64,000 nucleotides of DNA from Halomonas sp. HL-93 (GTDB taxonomy: Bacteria > Pseudomonadota > Gammaproteobacteria > Pseudomonadales > Halomonadaceae): positions 2,418,001-2,482,000 of the forward strand of contig NZ_LT593974.1 in assembly GCF_900086985.1 (NCBI RefSeq), read 5' to 3'. The notes beneath the pieces are model-generated. The model was not told the origin of the DNA. It did not search any database and saw only the letters and a program-made list of their open reading frames with translations. Below, one piece after another: positions 29,788-37,679 of this stretch. How positions within the stretch are numbered: the first letter of the stretch is position 1; every line of letters begins with the position of its first letter. Made by a program: the position numbers and the translations under genes.

Positions 29788-30537
29788 ATGGTAGCTGCCG
29801 CCGAAAGCGCAACTCGAACGCTACACGCCCGCCATTTGGCAAAAAGCTATAAGCGCCGACGCGTCGTAAAAGATATTAACCTGGACATCTCCCAAGGCAG
29901 CATTGTGGGTTTGCTTGGCCCCAACGGCGCGGGTAAAACCACCTCGTTCTATATGATTGTCGGCTTGGTCAAGGCAGATGCAGGCAGCGTCGGCATCGAC
30001 ACCCTTGATCTTTCTCGCGCCCCTATGCACGAGCGCGCCAAGGCAGGCATTGGCTACTTACCTCAAGAAGCGTCGATTTTCCGCAAGCTTTCCGTCGCCG
30101 ATAACATCATGGCCATTTTGCAGACCCGAAGCGACCTGGACCGCGCCGGACGCGAAGCTCGTCTGGAAACACTGCTAGAGGATTTTCATATCACCCATAT
30201 CCGCGACAATATGGGCATGAGCCTATCGGGTGGTGAACGGCGGCGCGTCGAAATCGCTAGGTCACTGGCCACTGAGCCTGCATTTATTCTGCTCGATGAA
30301 CCCTTCGCGGGCGTAGACCCTATTTCAGTGGGCGACATCAAGTCGATTATCCGCGCATTGAAGGACCGGGGCATTGGCGTATTGATCACCGACCACAACG
30401 TGCGTGAAACGCTGGATATATGCGACATCGCCTACATTGTCGGCGATGGCCACATTATTGCCAGCGGCACACCAAACGCCATTCTTGACAATCAAGAAGT
30501 GCGCGACGTTTACTTAGGCGCTGATTTCCGTCTGTAA
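29788..30537 (+). CDS. lptB: LPS export ABC transporter ATPase LptB
   Basis: Cytoplasmic ATPase powering LPS extraction from the inner membrane with LptFG. The 249 residues contain Walker [10 protein letters not shown], a Q-loop in LPQEAS, the signature [15 protein letters not shown], Walker [14 protein letters not shown] and the switch histidine in [11 protein letters not shown]. It ends the lpt part of the cluster; two sigma-54-like elements start 10 bases after its stop. Confidence 0.97.
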   Translation: MVAAAESATRTLHARHLAKSYKRRRVVKDINLDISQGSIVGLLGPNGAGKTTSFYMIVGLVKADAGSVGIDTLDLSRAPMHERAKAGIGYLPQEASIFRKLSVADNIMAILQTRSDLDRAGREARLETLLEDFHITHIRDNMGMSLSGGERRRVEIARSLATEPAFILLDEPFAGVDPISVGDIKSIIRALKDRGIGVLITDHNVRETLDICDIAYIVGDGHIIASGTPNAILDNQEVRDVYLGADFRL

Positions 30538-30546
30538 AGCTATCAA

Positions 30547-30580
30547 TGGCATATTTATTGCCGGTGGCATGCTTATTGCA
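30547..30580 (+). promoter_or_regulatory. Two tandem sigma-54-type (-24/-12) elements upstream of rpoN
   Basis: TGGCATATTTATTGCC (30547-30562) and TGGCATGCTTATTGCA (30565-30580) each match the sigma-54 pattern TGGCAC-N5-TTGCA, with GG and GC exactly 10 bases apart. They form an 18-base direct repeat. The second ends 67 bases before the rpoN start. A weaker sigma-70-like pair, TTGCAC (30582) and TAGGGT (30605) with a 17-base spacer, follows. Confidence 0.6.
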
Positions 30581-30647
30581 CTTGCACCAAAACAAAACTC
30601 GCACTAGGGTGGATGCTTTCCGATAACCGAATGGTTCTCTGATGGTC

Positions 30648-32057
30648 ATGAAAGCTTCTCTTCAACTGCGAATTGGCACCCAGCTCACCATGACACCTCA
30701 GCTGCAGCAGGCAATTGCTCTGCTGCAGCTATCAACGCTCGATTTACGCCAGGAAATTCAGCAAGCGCTGGACGCCAACCCCATGCTTGAGCAGGAGGAT
30801 GAGTTCAGCGAACAAGCCGCCAGCGAGCCGGAAGAAGCCGAATGGGCAGACAGCATCCCCACAGAGCTCTCCGTCGACAGTGACTGGTCGGATACCTACC
30901 AGGACACGGGCAGTACCGGCAGCTCGAGTGGTGAGGGCCCTGACTTTGAACGCCAAGCGGCGGGGCAAAGCCTACACGGCCACCTCCTCTGGCAACTGGC
31001 CATGACCGATTTAAGCAGCCGCGAACAGCTGGTTGCCGAGAGCCTGATTGATGCTCTCGATACAAACGGCTACCTCACCCAGCCACTCAACGATATCCGC
31101 GAAGGGCTGCGCGCCCAAGGCGTGGAAGGGCTCAGCCAGCGTGAGGTTGAAACCATCTTGTTACGGCTTCAACAGTTTGAGCCCACCGGCGTGTTCGCCC
31201 GTGATCTTCGCGAGTGCCTGATGCTACAACTCGCCACGCTACCCGACGATACGCCGTTATTGATTCCCGCGCGGCGTTTGGTGCGCCAGTTTCTGGAAGC
31301 CTTGGGCAAAAATGATCAACGTCTACTCAAGCGACGATTAAGTCTCGACGATGCGCAGCTAGACGAGGTCGTCCAGCTCATCCGCAGCCTTGACCCGCGC
31401 CCAGGCAGCGCTTATAGCGCCACTGACGACAGCTATGTGATCCCCGATCTAGTGGTTCGCCACGATAACGAAGGCTGGCACCTCGAACTCAATCCAGAGG
31501 CGCTGCCTAAGCTCAGGATTCAACCCGACTACGCCAGCCTGATTAAGCGCGCCGACAAAAGTCAGGATAACCAATTCCTCAAAGACCACTTACAGGAAGC
31601 CCGCTGGCTGATCAAAAGCCTCTCCAGCCGCAACGACACGCTACTGCGTGTCGGCCGCGAAATCATCACTCGCCAAATCGGCTTTTTAGAGCAGGGCGAA
31701 GAAGCCATGAAGCCGCTTATTCTGGCGGATATTGCGGATGCGGTAGAGATGCACGAATCGACGATTTCTCGCGTCACCACCCAGAAATTCATCCATACCC
31801 CAAGGGGTATTTTCGAGCTTAAATACTTCTTCTCCAGCCAAATAAGCGGTCAAGACGGTGACAGCCACTCCAGTACGGCGATTCGTGCACGGCTCAAAAA
31901 ATTAATTCAGGAAGAGCCCTCCGGCAAACCACTGTCGGACAGCCGTTTAGTGACTCTACTTGAAGACGTCGGCATCCACGTGGCACGCCGCACTGTCGCC
32001 AAATATCGAGAAGGCATGGGCATTCCCTCATCCAGCGAGCGACGTCGTTTGCGTTAG
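30648..32057 (+). CDS. rpoN: RNA polymerase sigma-54 factor RpoN
   Basis: Alternative sigma factor that needs AAA+ activators and controls nitrogen use, motility and many other functions. The ATG at 30648 gives 469 residues starting MKASLQLRIGTQLTMTPQLQQAIALLQLSTLDL, the Gln- and Leu-rich activator-interaction region I. An acidic region II follows at about 50-110. The core-binding domain, the helix-turn-helix and the C-terminal RpoN box (ARRTVAKYRE) are present. It is the first gene of rpoN-hpf-ptsN-rapZ-ptsO. Confidence 0.97.
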   Translation: MKASLQLRIGTQLTMTPQLQQAIALLQLSTLDLRQEIQQALDANPMLEQEDEFSEQAASEPEEAEWADSIPTELSVDSDWSDTYQDTGSTGSSSGEGPDFERQAAGQSLHGHLLWQLAMTDLSSREQLVAESLIDALDTNGYLTQPLNDIREGLRAQGVEGLSQREVETILLRLQQFEPTGVFARDLRECLMLQLATLPDDTPLLIPARRLVRQFLEALGKNDQRLLKRRLSLDDAQLDEVVQLIRSLDPRPGSAYSATDDSYVIPDLVVRHDNEGWHLELNPEALPKLRIQPDYASLIKRADKSQDNQFLKDHLQEARWLIKSLSSRNDTLLRVGREIITRQIGFLEQGEEAMKPLILADIADAVEMHESTISRVTTQKFIHTPRGIFELKYFFSSQISGQDGDSHSSTAIRARLKKLIQEEPSGKPLSDSRLVTLLEDVGIHVARRTVAKYREGMGIPSSSERRRLR

Positions 32058-32143
32058 ATAAACGGAAACTCATCACAAGGGCTTTGCTTAACGGCAAAAA
32101 GGGTTACAATCGAAGAACAGTCCGATGGATAAGGAGTACGTCA

Positions 32144-32452
32144 ATGCAAGTCAATATCACCGGTCATCATGTGGAACTGACTGACGCCTTGCGTGACTAT
32201 GTCAACGAAAAGTTGGAACGCGTCGAGCGCCATTACGACAACATTACCACCGTGCAGGTAACGCTTTCGGTTGAAAAAGAGCGCCAACAGGCGGCCTGCA
32301 CGTTGCACGCAGCAGGTGCTGACTTGCACGCCGAAGCCCTTGATAATGATATGTACGCCGCCATTGACGCCCTAGCGGACAAAATCGATAGGCAACTCGT
32401 TAAGCATAAGGAAAAAGCACAAGCCCGCGCCCAAGGCGCAGGCGTGCGTTAA
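32144..32452 (+). CDS. hpf: Short ribosome hibernation promoting factor HPF
   Basis: Binds the 30S subunit in stationary phase and, with RMF, drives 100S dimer formation. The ATG at 32144 with AAGGAG upstream gives 102 residues (MQVNITGHHVELTDALRDYVNEKLERVERHYDN), the S30AE domain only, so it is the short form. A TACAAT box at 32105, preceded 15 bases upstream by TTGCTT, may give a separate growth-phase promoter. It follows rpoN, as in other gammaproteobacteria. Confidence 0.94.
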   Translation: MQVNITGHHVELTDALRDYVNEKLERVERHYDNITTVQVTLSVEKERQQAACTLHAAGADLHAEALDNDMYAAIDALADKIDRQLVKHKEKAQARAQGAGVR

Positions 32453-32456
32453 TTCA

Positions 32457-32930
32457 ATGACGTTGGCCACTATCCTCCCCCCGGAGCGCGTTCTCTACGA
32501 TGTGCCTGGGGGCAGCAAAAAACGGGTGCTGGAGTTTTTCAGCACCTTCATCGCGCAAAACATCCCAAGCCTCGATAGCCAGGAAGTATTCAGTCGCTTG
32601 ATTGGGCGTGAACGCCTGGGCAGCACGGGAATTGGCAACGGTGTGGCGATTCCTCATGCGCGAAGCCCACACTGTGAATCGCCTATCGCGGGCTTTCTCA
32701 AACTCAATGAAGCGGTCGACTTCGATGCAATTGACGGCGATCCGGTGGATTTGGTGTTTGTCCTACTTGTGCCCGAAGAAGCGGACGACACGCATTTGGC
32801 CTTGCTGGGCCAAGTCGCTTCCATCATGAACGACGCCGACACACGCCAGCAGCTACGCAAAACGGGCAGTCAACGTGAATTGCTGGATCTCATCTCCGCC
32901 AAGATACGCGACCAAGCAGCCAGTCAGTAA
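32457..32930 (+). CDS. ptsN: Nitrogen PTS enzyme IIA (PtsN)
   Basis: EIIA-Ntr, the last phosphoacceptor of the regulatory PTS; in E. coli it controls potassium transport and other targets depending on phosphorylation. The 157 residues contain the active-site His67 in GIGNGVAIPHARSPH and the VDLVFVLLVPEEADDTHLALLGQVA block. It starts 4 bases after hpf. No EI-Ntr (ptsP) is in the window. Confidence 0.95.
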   Translation: MTLATILPPERVLYDVPGGSKKRVLEFFSTFIAQNIPSLDSQEVFSRLIGRERLGSTGIGNGVAIPHARSPHCESPIAGFLKLNEAVDFDAIDGDPVDLVFVLLVPEEADDTHLALLGQVASIMNDADTRQQLRKTGSQRELLDLISAKIRDQAASQ

Positions 32931-32946
32931 CCCGCTGGCACGTCCG

Positions 32947-32991
32947 GTGGGTATAGATTGAGTTAACGTCTTAATCTGGCTGGTTACCCAC
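32947..32991 (+). promoter_or_regulatory. Two-tier hairpin between ptsN and rapZ
   Basis: The outer stem GTGGGTA pairs with TACCCAC, and an inner stem AGATTGAG pairs with CTTAATCT (one G-U pair) around a 7-base loop. There is no T-run, so it is not a standard terminator. It ends 29 bases before the rapZ start codon. Confidence 0.5.
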
Positions 32992-33020
32992 GTCACTTGA
33001 CCGCAAGCAAGAGAGCCTTC

Positions 33021-33902
33021 ATGCAACTCGTCATTATTAGTGGACGATCCGGGTCAGGCAAATCAATTGCCTTACAGGCGCTGGAAGATTTGGGCTATTA
33101 CGCCATTGATAATTTGCCAGCCATGCTACTGGACTCGCTGATTGATGAGCTACGCGACCAGGGGGAACGCACCCATCTGGCGGTTAGCATTGATGCGCGC
33201 AATCTGCCGGGCGCGCTTGCTAAGCTTCCCAAGCTTCTCGAAGAGCTTCGCCAACGTACCATCAAGTGTCAGATTGTATATCTGACCACCGATGCACGCA
33301 TTTTGCTGGAGCGCTATTCGGCTACTCGAAGGCGCCACCCGTTAACACGCAATAGTACGCTCACGCTTGAAGAAGCCATTGATCAAGAAGAGCAAACGCT
33401 GCACGAAATCCGTGACCTCGCCGATCTCACTATCGATACATCGCGCCTGTCAGTACACGATCTTCGTCGTCGTATCACCGACCAGGTAGCGCATCAGCGA
33501 CGTGATCAGCTAACGCTGACCTTTGAGTCATTCGGCTATAAGCGCGGTGTGCCGCTCGATGCCGATATCGTTTTCGACGTGCGCTGCCTGCCTAATCCTT
33601 ACTGGGATCCCTCTCTGCGCTCGTCTACTGGCCGCGATGCCGATATAATTGCGTTTTTAGCTAACTATCCCCTGGTCGATGACATGGCCAGCGATATTCA
33701 GGCGTGGCTTGAACGCTGGCTTCCGGCCTACCAAAACAGCCAGCGCAGCTACATGACCGTCGCGATAGGATGTACCGGGGGTCAGCATCGCTCAGTGTAT
33801 ATGGTTGAACAACTGGCGCAGCGCCTCGCCGGACAAGCAGGCGAGGTACAGTTACGCCACCGCGAGCTGGGCTTACAATACACGGTCAACGCGCCGCTTT
33901 AG
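33021..33902 (+). CDS. rapZ: RNase adapter and nucleotide-binding protein RapZ
   Basis: P-loop protein. In E. coli, RapZ binds the small RNAs GlmY and GlmZ and directs RNase E, so controlling glucosamine-6-phosphate synthesis. The ATG at 33021 gives 293 residues. Walker A GRSGSGKS is at residues 8-15, and the C-terminal RNA-binding domain contains LTLTFESFGYKRGVP, FDVRCLPNPYW and IGCTGGQHRSVYMVE. It is between ptsN and ptsO, the usual place. Confidence 0.96.
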   Translation: MQLVIISGRSGSGKSIALQALEDLGYYAIDNLPAMLLDSLIDELRDQGERTHLAVSIDARNLPGALAKLPKLLEELRQRTIKCQIVYLTTDARILLERYSATRRRHPLTRNSTLTLEEAIDQEEQTLHEIRDLADLTIDTSRLSVHDLRRRITDQVAHQRRDQLTLTFESFGYKRGVPLDADIVFDVRCLPNPYWDPSLRSSTGRDADIIAFLANYPLVDDMASDIQAWLERWLPAYQNSQRSYMTVAIGCTGGQHRSVYMVEQLAQRLAGQAGEVQLRHRELGLQYTVNAPL

Positions 33903-33974
33903 TATTAGTTGCCCTAGCCGTATAGCAAGGGCCATCATCCATTGCGACGACCCTAGCAGCCAAAAGGAATCAGG

Positions 33975-34244
33975 GTGCCCGAACGTAGACTTACCCTTAC
34001 AAATCAGCGCGGCCTTCACGCTCGCGCTGCGACCAAACTTGTACAGTGCAGCCAGCAATTTGACGCCAACGTACGTGTCTTAAAGCAGCAGCAGGAAGCC
34101 GATGCCGCCAATATCATGGCCCTCTTGATGCTTGCAGCGCCTTGTGGCACGGAGCTATGCATAAGAGCAGAAGGCAATGACGCCGAACAAGCGCTGGATG
34201 CGATTCAAGCGCTGTTCGACGCACGTTTCGACGAGGACAAGTAA
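33975..34244 (+). CDS. ptsO: Nitrogen-regulatory phosphocarrier NPr (HPr family)
   Basis: Phosphocarrier between EI-Ntr and EIIA-Ntr. The 89-residue protein has the active histidine at residue 15 in NQRGLHARAATK. The position of the HPr regulatory serine (Ser46) is Asn46 here (ADAANIMAL), so HPr-kinase-type control is not expected. The start is GTG at 33975, with AAAGGAA upstream. It closes the rpoN cluster and is convergent with pmbA. Confidence 0.94.
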   Translation: MPERRLTLTNQRGLHARAATKLVQCSQQFDANVRVLKQQQEADAANIMALLMLAAPCGTELCIRAEGNDAEQALDAIQALFDARFDEDK

Positions 34245-34265
34245 AGCCCTGCCTGCCTTGCTAAG

Positions 34266-35606
34266 TTAGCTACCCGCGATAGTCATACCATCAATCAGCC
34301 AACTGCCGGAATGGATACTGCCCCGCCGGTCAATGTCATCACCCACGCCAATCAAGCTTGCGTACATACGCTCCAGATTACCGGCAATAGTGAACTCTTC
34401 TATGGGGTATTGAATCACGCCTTTCTCGACCCAGAAACCCGCAGCACCGCGTGAGTAGTCGCCGGTCACGCCGTTAATTCCCTGGCCCATTAACTCGGTC
34501 ACCCAAACGCCAGTGTCCATTTGTTCCAGCAGCGACGCCTGGCTGGTTAACGGCGCGGTAATGCGCATATTGCGTGCGCCGCCAGCGTTACCCGTCGTGG
34601 TCATACCCAAGCGCCGGGCGCTGTATGAAGACAGCATGTAACTTGCAATCTTGCCGTGGTCGATAAAACGATTATTGCGCGTTTGCACGCCTTCCCCATC
34701 AAACGGGGAGCTAGCCGTCGCCCCGACCTCCATTGGCCGCTCTTCGAGGCTAAACCAATCAGGGAACAGCGGCGTGTTGAGCCGATCACACAGGAAAGAG
34801 GCCTGACGGTATAGCGCACCGCCCGCCAGGGCACCCATTAGATGGCCCACCAGACCACTCGCCAGACTGGGGTCGAACAGCACCGGATAAGTCCCCGTAG
34901 GCGGTCGTTTGGCCCCCAGCCGACGCAGAGTTCGTCTGGCCGCTTCGCGGCCAACCGCTGCCGGGTCAGATAGCTGATCAGGATCGCGCGCCGAGGTGTA
35001 ATCCATGTCACGCTGCATACCCTGCGCGTCTTCGGCAATCAGCATGCAAGAAAGCGAATGCCGACTACCTTTCTGGGTACCGATAAAACCGTGGCTGTTG
35101 GCATACACGCGCACGCCTTCACCGCTGGACAGCGAGGCGCCGTCTGATTGGGTAATGCCTGCCACCTCGCGACCCGCTTGCTCACAGGTCAATGCCAGTT
35201 CAATAGCCTGATCAGTGGTTAACGCCCAAGGATGATGAACGTTTAAATCGGGCAGCTCAGTCGCCATCAACGCCGCATCGGCAAGCCCTGCTGACGGGTC
35301 TTCTCCCGTGTAGCGGGCAATCGCCAGGGCTTTTTCGACGGTGGCCTGTAGCGAAGCGTCGCTGGCATCCGTTGAAGAGGCGCTGCCTTTGCGCTGGCCC
35401 ACGTACACGGTAATCGCAATGCCTTGATCTCGGGAAAGCTCAACGGTTTCAACCTCGCCCTGGCGGACACTGACGCCAATCCCCTGATCCACACTTGCGC
35501 CCACCTCAGCGGCATCGGCACCCATCCGTTTGGCCATCGCTAATGCACTTTCAGCACGAAGGATGAGCAGTGCCTGCTGGGCAGATGCATCGAACGCTTG
35601 AGCCAT
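34266..35606 (-). CDS. pmbA: TldE/PmbA metalloprotease subunit
   Basis: Partner of TldD in the TldD/E protease, which in E. coli matures microcin B17 and degrades CcdA. The 446 residues match the U62 family but lack the zinc-binding HExxxH motif, as expected for TldE. Conserved stretches include SPFDGEGVQTRNNRFIDHGKI, GMTTTGNAGGARNMRI and VWVTELMGQGINGVTGDYSRGAAGFWVEKG. tldD lies just beyond darP on the same strand. Confidence 0.94.
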   Translation of the reverse strand: MAQAFDASAQQALLILRAESALAMAKRMGADAAEVGASVDQGIGVSVRQGEVETVELSRDQGIAITVYVGQRKGSASSTDASDASLQATVEKALAIARYTGEDPSAGLADAALMATELPDLNVHHPWALTTDQAIELALTCEQAGREVAGITQSDGASLSSGEGVRVYANSHGFIGTQKGSRHSLSCMLIAEDAQGMQRDMDYTSARDPDQLSDPAAVGREAARRTLRRLGAKRPPTGTYPVLFDPSLASGLVGHLMGALAGGALYRQASFLCDRLNTPLFPDWFSLEERPMEVGATASSPFDGEGVQTRNNRFIDHGKIASYMLSSYSARRLGMTTTGNAGGARNMRITAPLTSQASLLEQMDTGVWVTELMGQGINGVTGDYSRGAAGFWVEKGVIQYPIEEFTIAGNLERMYASLIGVGDDIDRRGSIHSGSWLIDGMTIAGS

Positions 35607-35701
35607 ACAATCTCCTTAACCACCGACATAGCCGGTAGATCAATATTGAGCATCGCAGCCTGATATAATAAGGCCACGAATTCTGTTTAAGAGAACCCAC
35701 G

Positions 35702-36220
35702 ATGCCAAAACAACGCCCCGAGCCTATAGACGATGACATGGCAGAGCGCCCCAGCAAGTCCCAGTTAAAGCGCGAAATGCACGCGCTTCAGGCATTGGGG
35801 GAAACATTAATCGCCATGCAGCCCGCCGAGCGGGCCCGTTTCCCACTATCCGATGACATGCTGCGCGCCATCGACGAAACCGCTCGCATCCGTTCCCATG
35901 AAGGGCGCCGTCGGCATATGCAGTACGTCGGCAAATTAATTCGCAAGGAAGACCTTGCGGCTATTCAGGCCGTATTCGACGGCATCGAACAGGAAAAACA
36001 GCAACGCGACCACGCCTTTCATCGACTTGAAAAATGGCGCGACCGATTAATCGATGAAGGCGACCCGGCAACGGAGCAATGGCTCGTTGAGTACCCGGAT
36101 ACCGACCGCCAAACCCTGCGCCAATTAATCCGTAATGCCCAGCGTGAGCGAGAACAAAACAAGCCGCCGGCCAGCGCTCGCAAGCTGTTCAAGTTTTTAC
36201 GCGATACCGTCCAGCTTTAA
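35702..36220 (+). CDS. darP: Ribosome-associated protein DarP (YjgA, DUF615)
   Basis: Late 50S-assembly factor in E. coli. The 172-residue, highly charged, all-helical protein carries SKSQLKREMHALQALGETL, EGRRRHMQYVGKLIRKED and LEKWRDRLIDEGD, all family hallmarks. It is divergent from pmbA and convergent with tldD, separated from the latter by only 7 bases. Confidence 0.94.
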   Translation: MPKQRPEPIDDDMAERPSKSQLKREMHALQALGETLIAMQPAERARFPLSDDMLRAIDETARIRSHEGRRRHMQYVGKLIRKEDLAAIQAVFDGIEQEKQQRDHAFHRLEKWRDRLIDEGDPATEQWLVEYPDTDRQTLRQLIRNAQREREQNKPPASARKLFKFLRDTVQL

Positions 36221-36227
36221 TCCTGGT

Positions 36228-37679
36228 TTAAGACTGCGTGCCGCCGACGGTCAGCTCGTCAACTTTCAACGTCGGCTGACCAACGCCGACCGGCACGCCC
36301 TGGCCTTCTTTGCCACACACGCCGATGCCGGTATCCAGCGCCATATCATGACCGATCATCGACACCCGGCTCATGGCCTCAGGGCCGTTGCCAATCAACG
36401 TCGCGCCTTTCACCGGCGCCGTTACGCGGCCATCTTCAATCAAATAGGCTTCGCTGGCGGAGAACACAAATTTTCCAGAGGTGATGTCGACCTGGCCACC
36501 ACCAAAGCTCACCGCGTAAATACCCCGCTTGACGCTCTTGATAATATCGCTTGGCTCATCCTGTCCCGCCAGCATGACGGTATTGGTCATTCGCGGCATC
36601 GGGATATGGGCAAATGACTCGCGACGGGCATTGCCAGTCGGCGCCATTCCCATTAGACGGGCATTAAGCTTGTCTTGCATGTAGCCGGTCAGGACACCAT
36701 CTTCGATCAGCGAGGTATATTGCCCCGGCGTGCCTTCGTCATCGACGCTCAGAGAACCACGACCATCGCTTAAGGTAGCGTCGTCCACCACCGTGACGCC
36801 TTTTGAGGCCACGCGCTGGCCCATACGGCCTGCAAACGCCGAACTACCCTTACGGTTAAAATCACCTTCTAAACCATGCCCCACGGCTTCATGCAGCAAA
36901 ATGCCTGGCCATCCGGCACCCAACACCACCGGCATTTGCCCGGCGGGCGCATCGACCGCCTCGAGATTGACCAGCGCTTGGCGTACTGCCTCTTTAGCAT
37001 AGCGCTCTGAGACCTGCTCATCGCGCAGCCGCGACATGGAATAACGCCCTCCGCCGCCAGCGCTACCGCGCTCCCGGCGGCCGTTTTTAACAGCAATAAC
37101 ACTCACATTGAAGCGCACAAGGGGGCGAATATCGGTTGCCAACGTACCGTCGCTGGCACGCACCAACACTACTTCGTAGGTTCCGGACAGCGATGCACTA
37201 ACTTGGCTGACGCTGGGATCTGCCGCGCGGGCAGCGCGATCCGCTTCTTTGAGCATGGCGACCTTTTCATCGGCGCTAAGGCCGGCGAGAGGGTCGATGC
37301 CGGCGTAGTAAGGCGACGCGGTTACGGGTTTAACGGCCTGCCCGATCAGGCGCTTGCCACTGCGCACAATACCGGACGCGGTACGCCCCGTATCCATCAA
37401 CGCATCGGCAGTAATCTGGTTGGAGTATGCAAAGCCGGTTTTCTCGCCGGCAAGCGCACGGACGCCGACGCCACCATCAATATTGTAGCTTGCTTCCTTA
37501 ACTTCGCCGTCTTCCAGTACCCAGCCTTCTTGCCAGGTGCGCTGGAAATACAGGTCGGCGTAGTCCACACCGGCGCCCATGGCGTAGCCCAGGCCAGCGT
37601 CAAGGGCGCCAAGGTCTAATCCGCCTGGGGTGAGCAAAATCGAAACGGCGGTTTGTAAATCGTCAGTGTGTGCGGTCAT
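36228..37679 (-). CDS. tldD: TldD metalloprotease subunit
   Basis: Catalytic subunit of the TldD/E heterodimeric zinc protease. The ATG at 37679 (MTAHTDDLQ) overlaps the yhdP stop by 4 bases and gives 483 residues. The zinc motif is [11 protein letters not shown], followed by a run of glycines and [16 protein letters not shown]. The [11 protein letters not shown] and [14 protein letters not shown] segments are typical. It ends the mreB-to-tldD run, as in E. coli. Confidence 0.96.
   Translation of the reverse strand: MTAHTDDLQTAVSILLTPGGLDLGALDAGLGYAMGAGVDYADLYFQRTWQEGWVLEDGEVKEASYNIDGGVGVRALAGEKTGFAYSNQITADALMDTGRTASGIVRSGKRLIGQAVKPVTASPYYAGIDPLAGLSADEKVAMLKEADRAARAADPSVSQVSASLSGTYEVVLVRASDGTLATDIRPLVRFNVSVIAVKNGRRERGSAGGGGRYSMSRLRDEQVSERYAKEAVRQALVNLEAVDAPAGQMPVVLGAGWPGILLHEAVGHGLEGDFNRKGSSAFAGRMGQRVASKGVTVVDDATLSDGRGSLSVDDEGTPGQYTSLIEDGVLTGYMQDKLNARLMGMAPTGNARRESFAHIPMPRMTNTVMLAGQDEPSDIIKSVKRGIYAVSFGGGQVDITSGKFVFSASEAYLIEDGRVTAPVKGATLIGNGPEAMSRVSMIGHDMALDTGIGVCGKEGQGVPVGVGQPTLKVDELTVGGTQS

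Noticed and set aside
32936..32951. TGGCAC box upstream of rapZ resembling a sigma-54 -24 element
   Set aside because: The -12 position reads GTGGG instead of TTGCA, and the required GC at 10 bases is missing.
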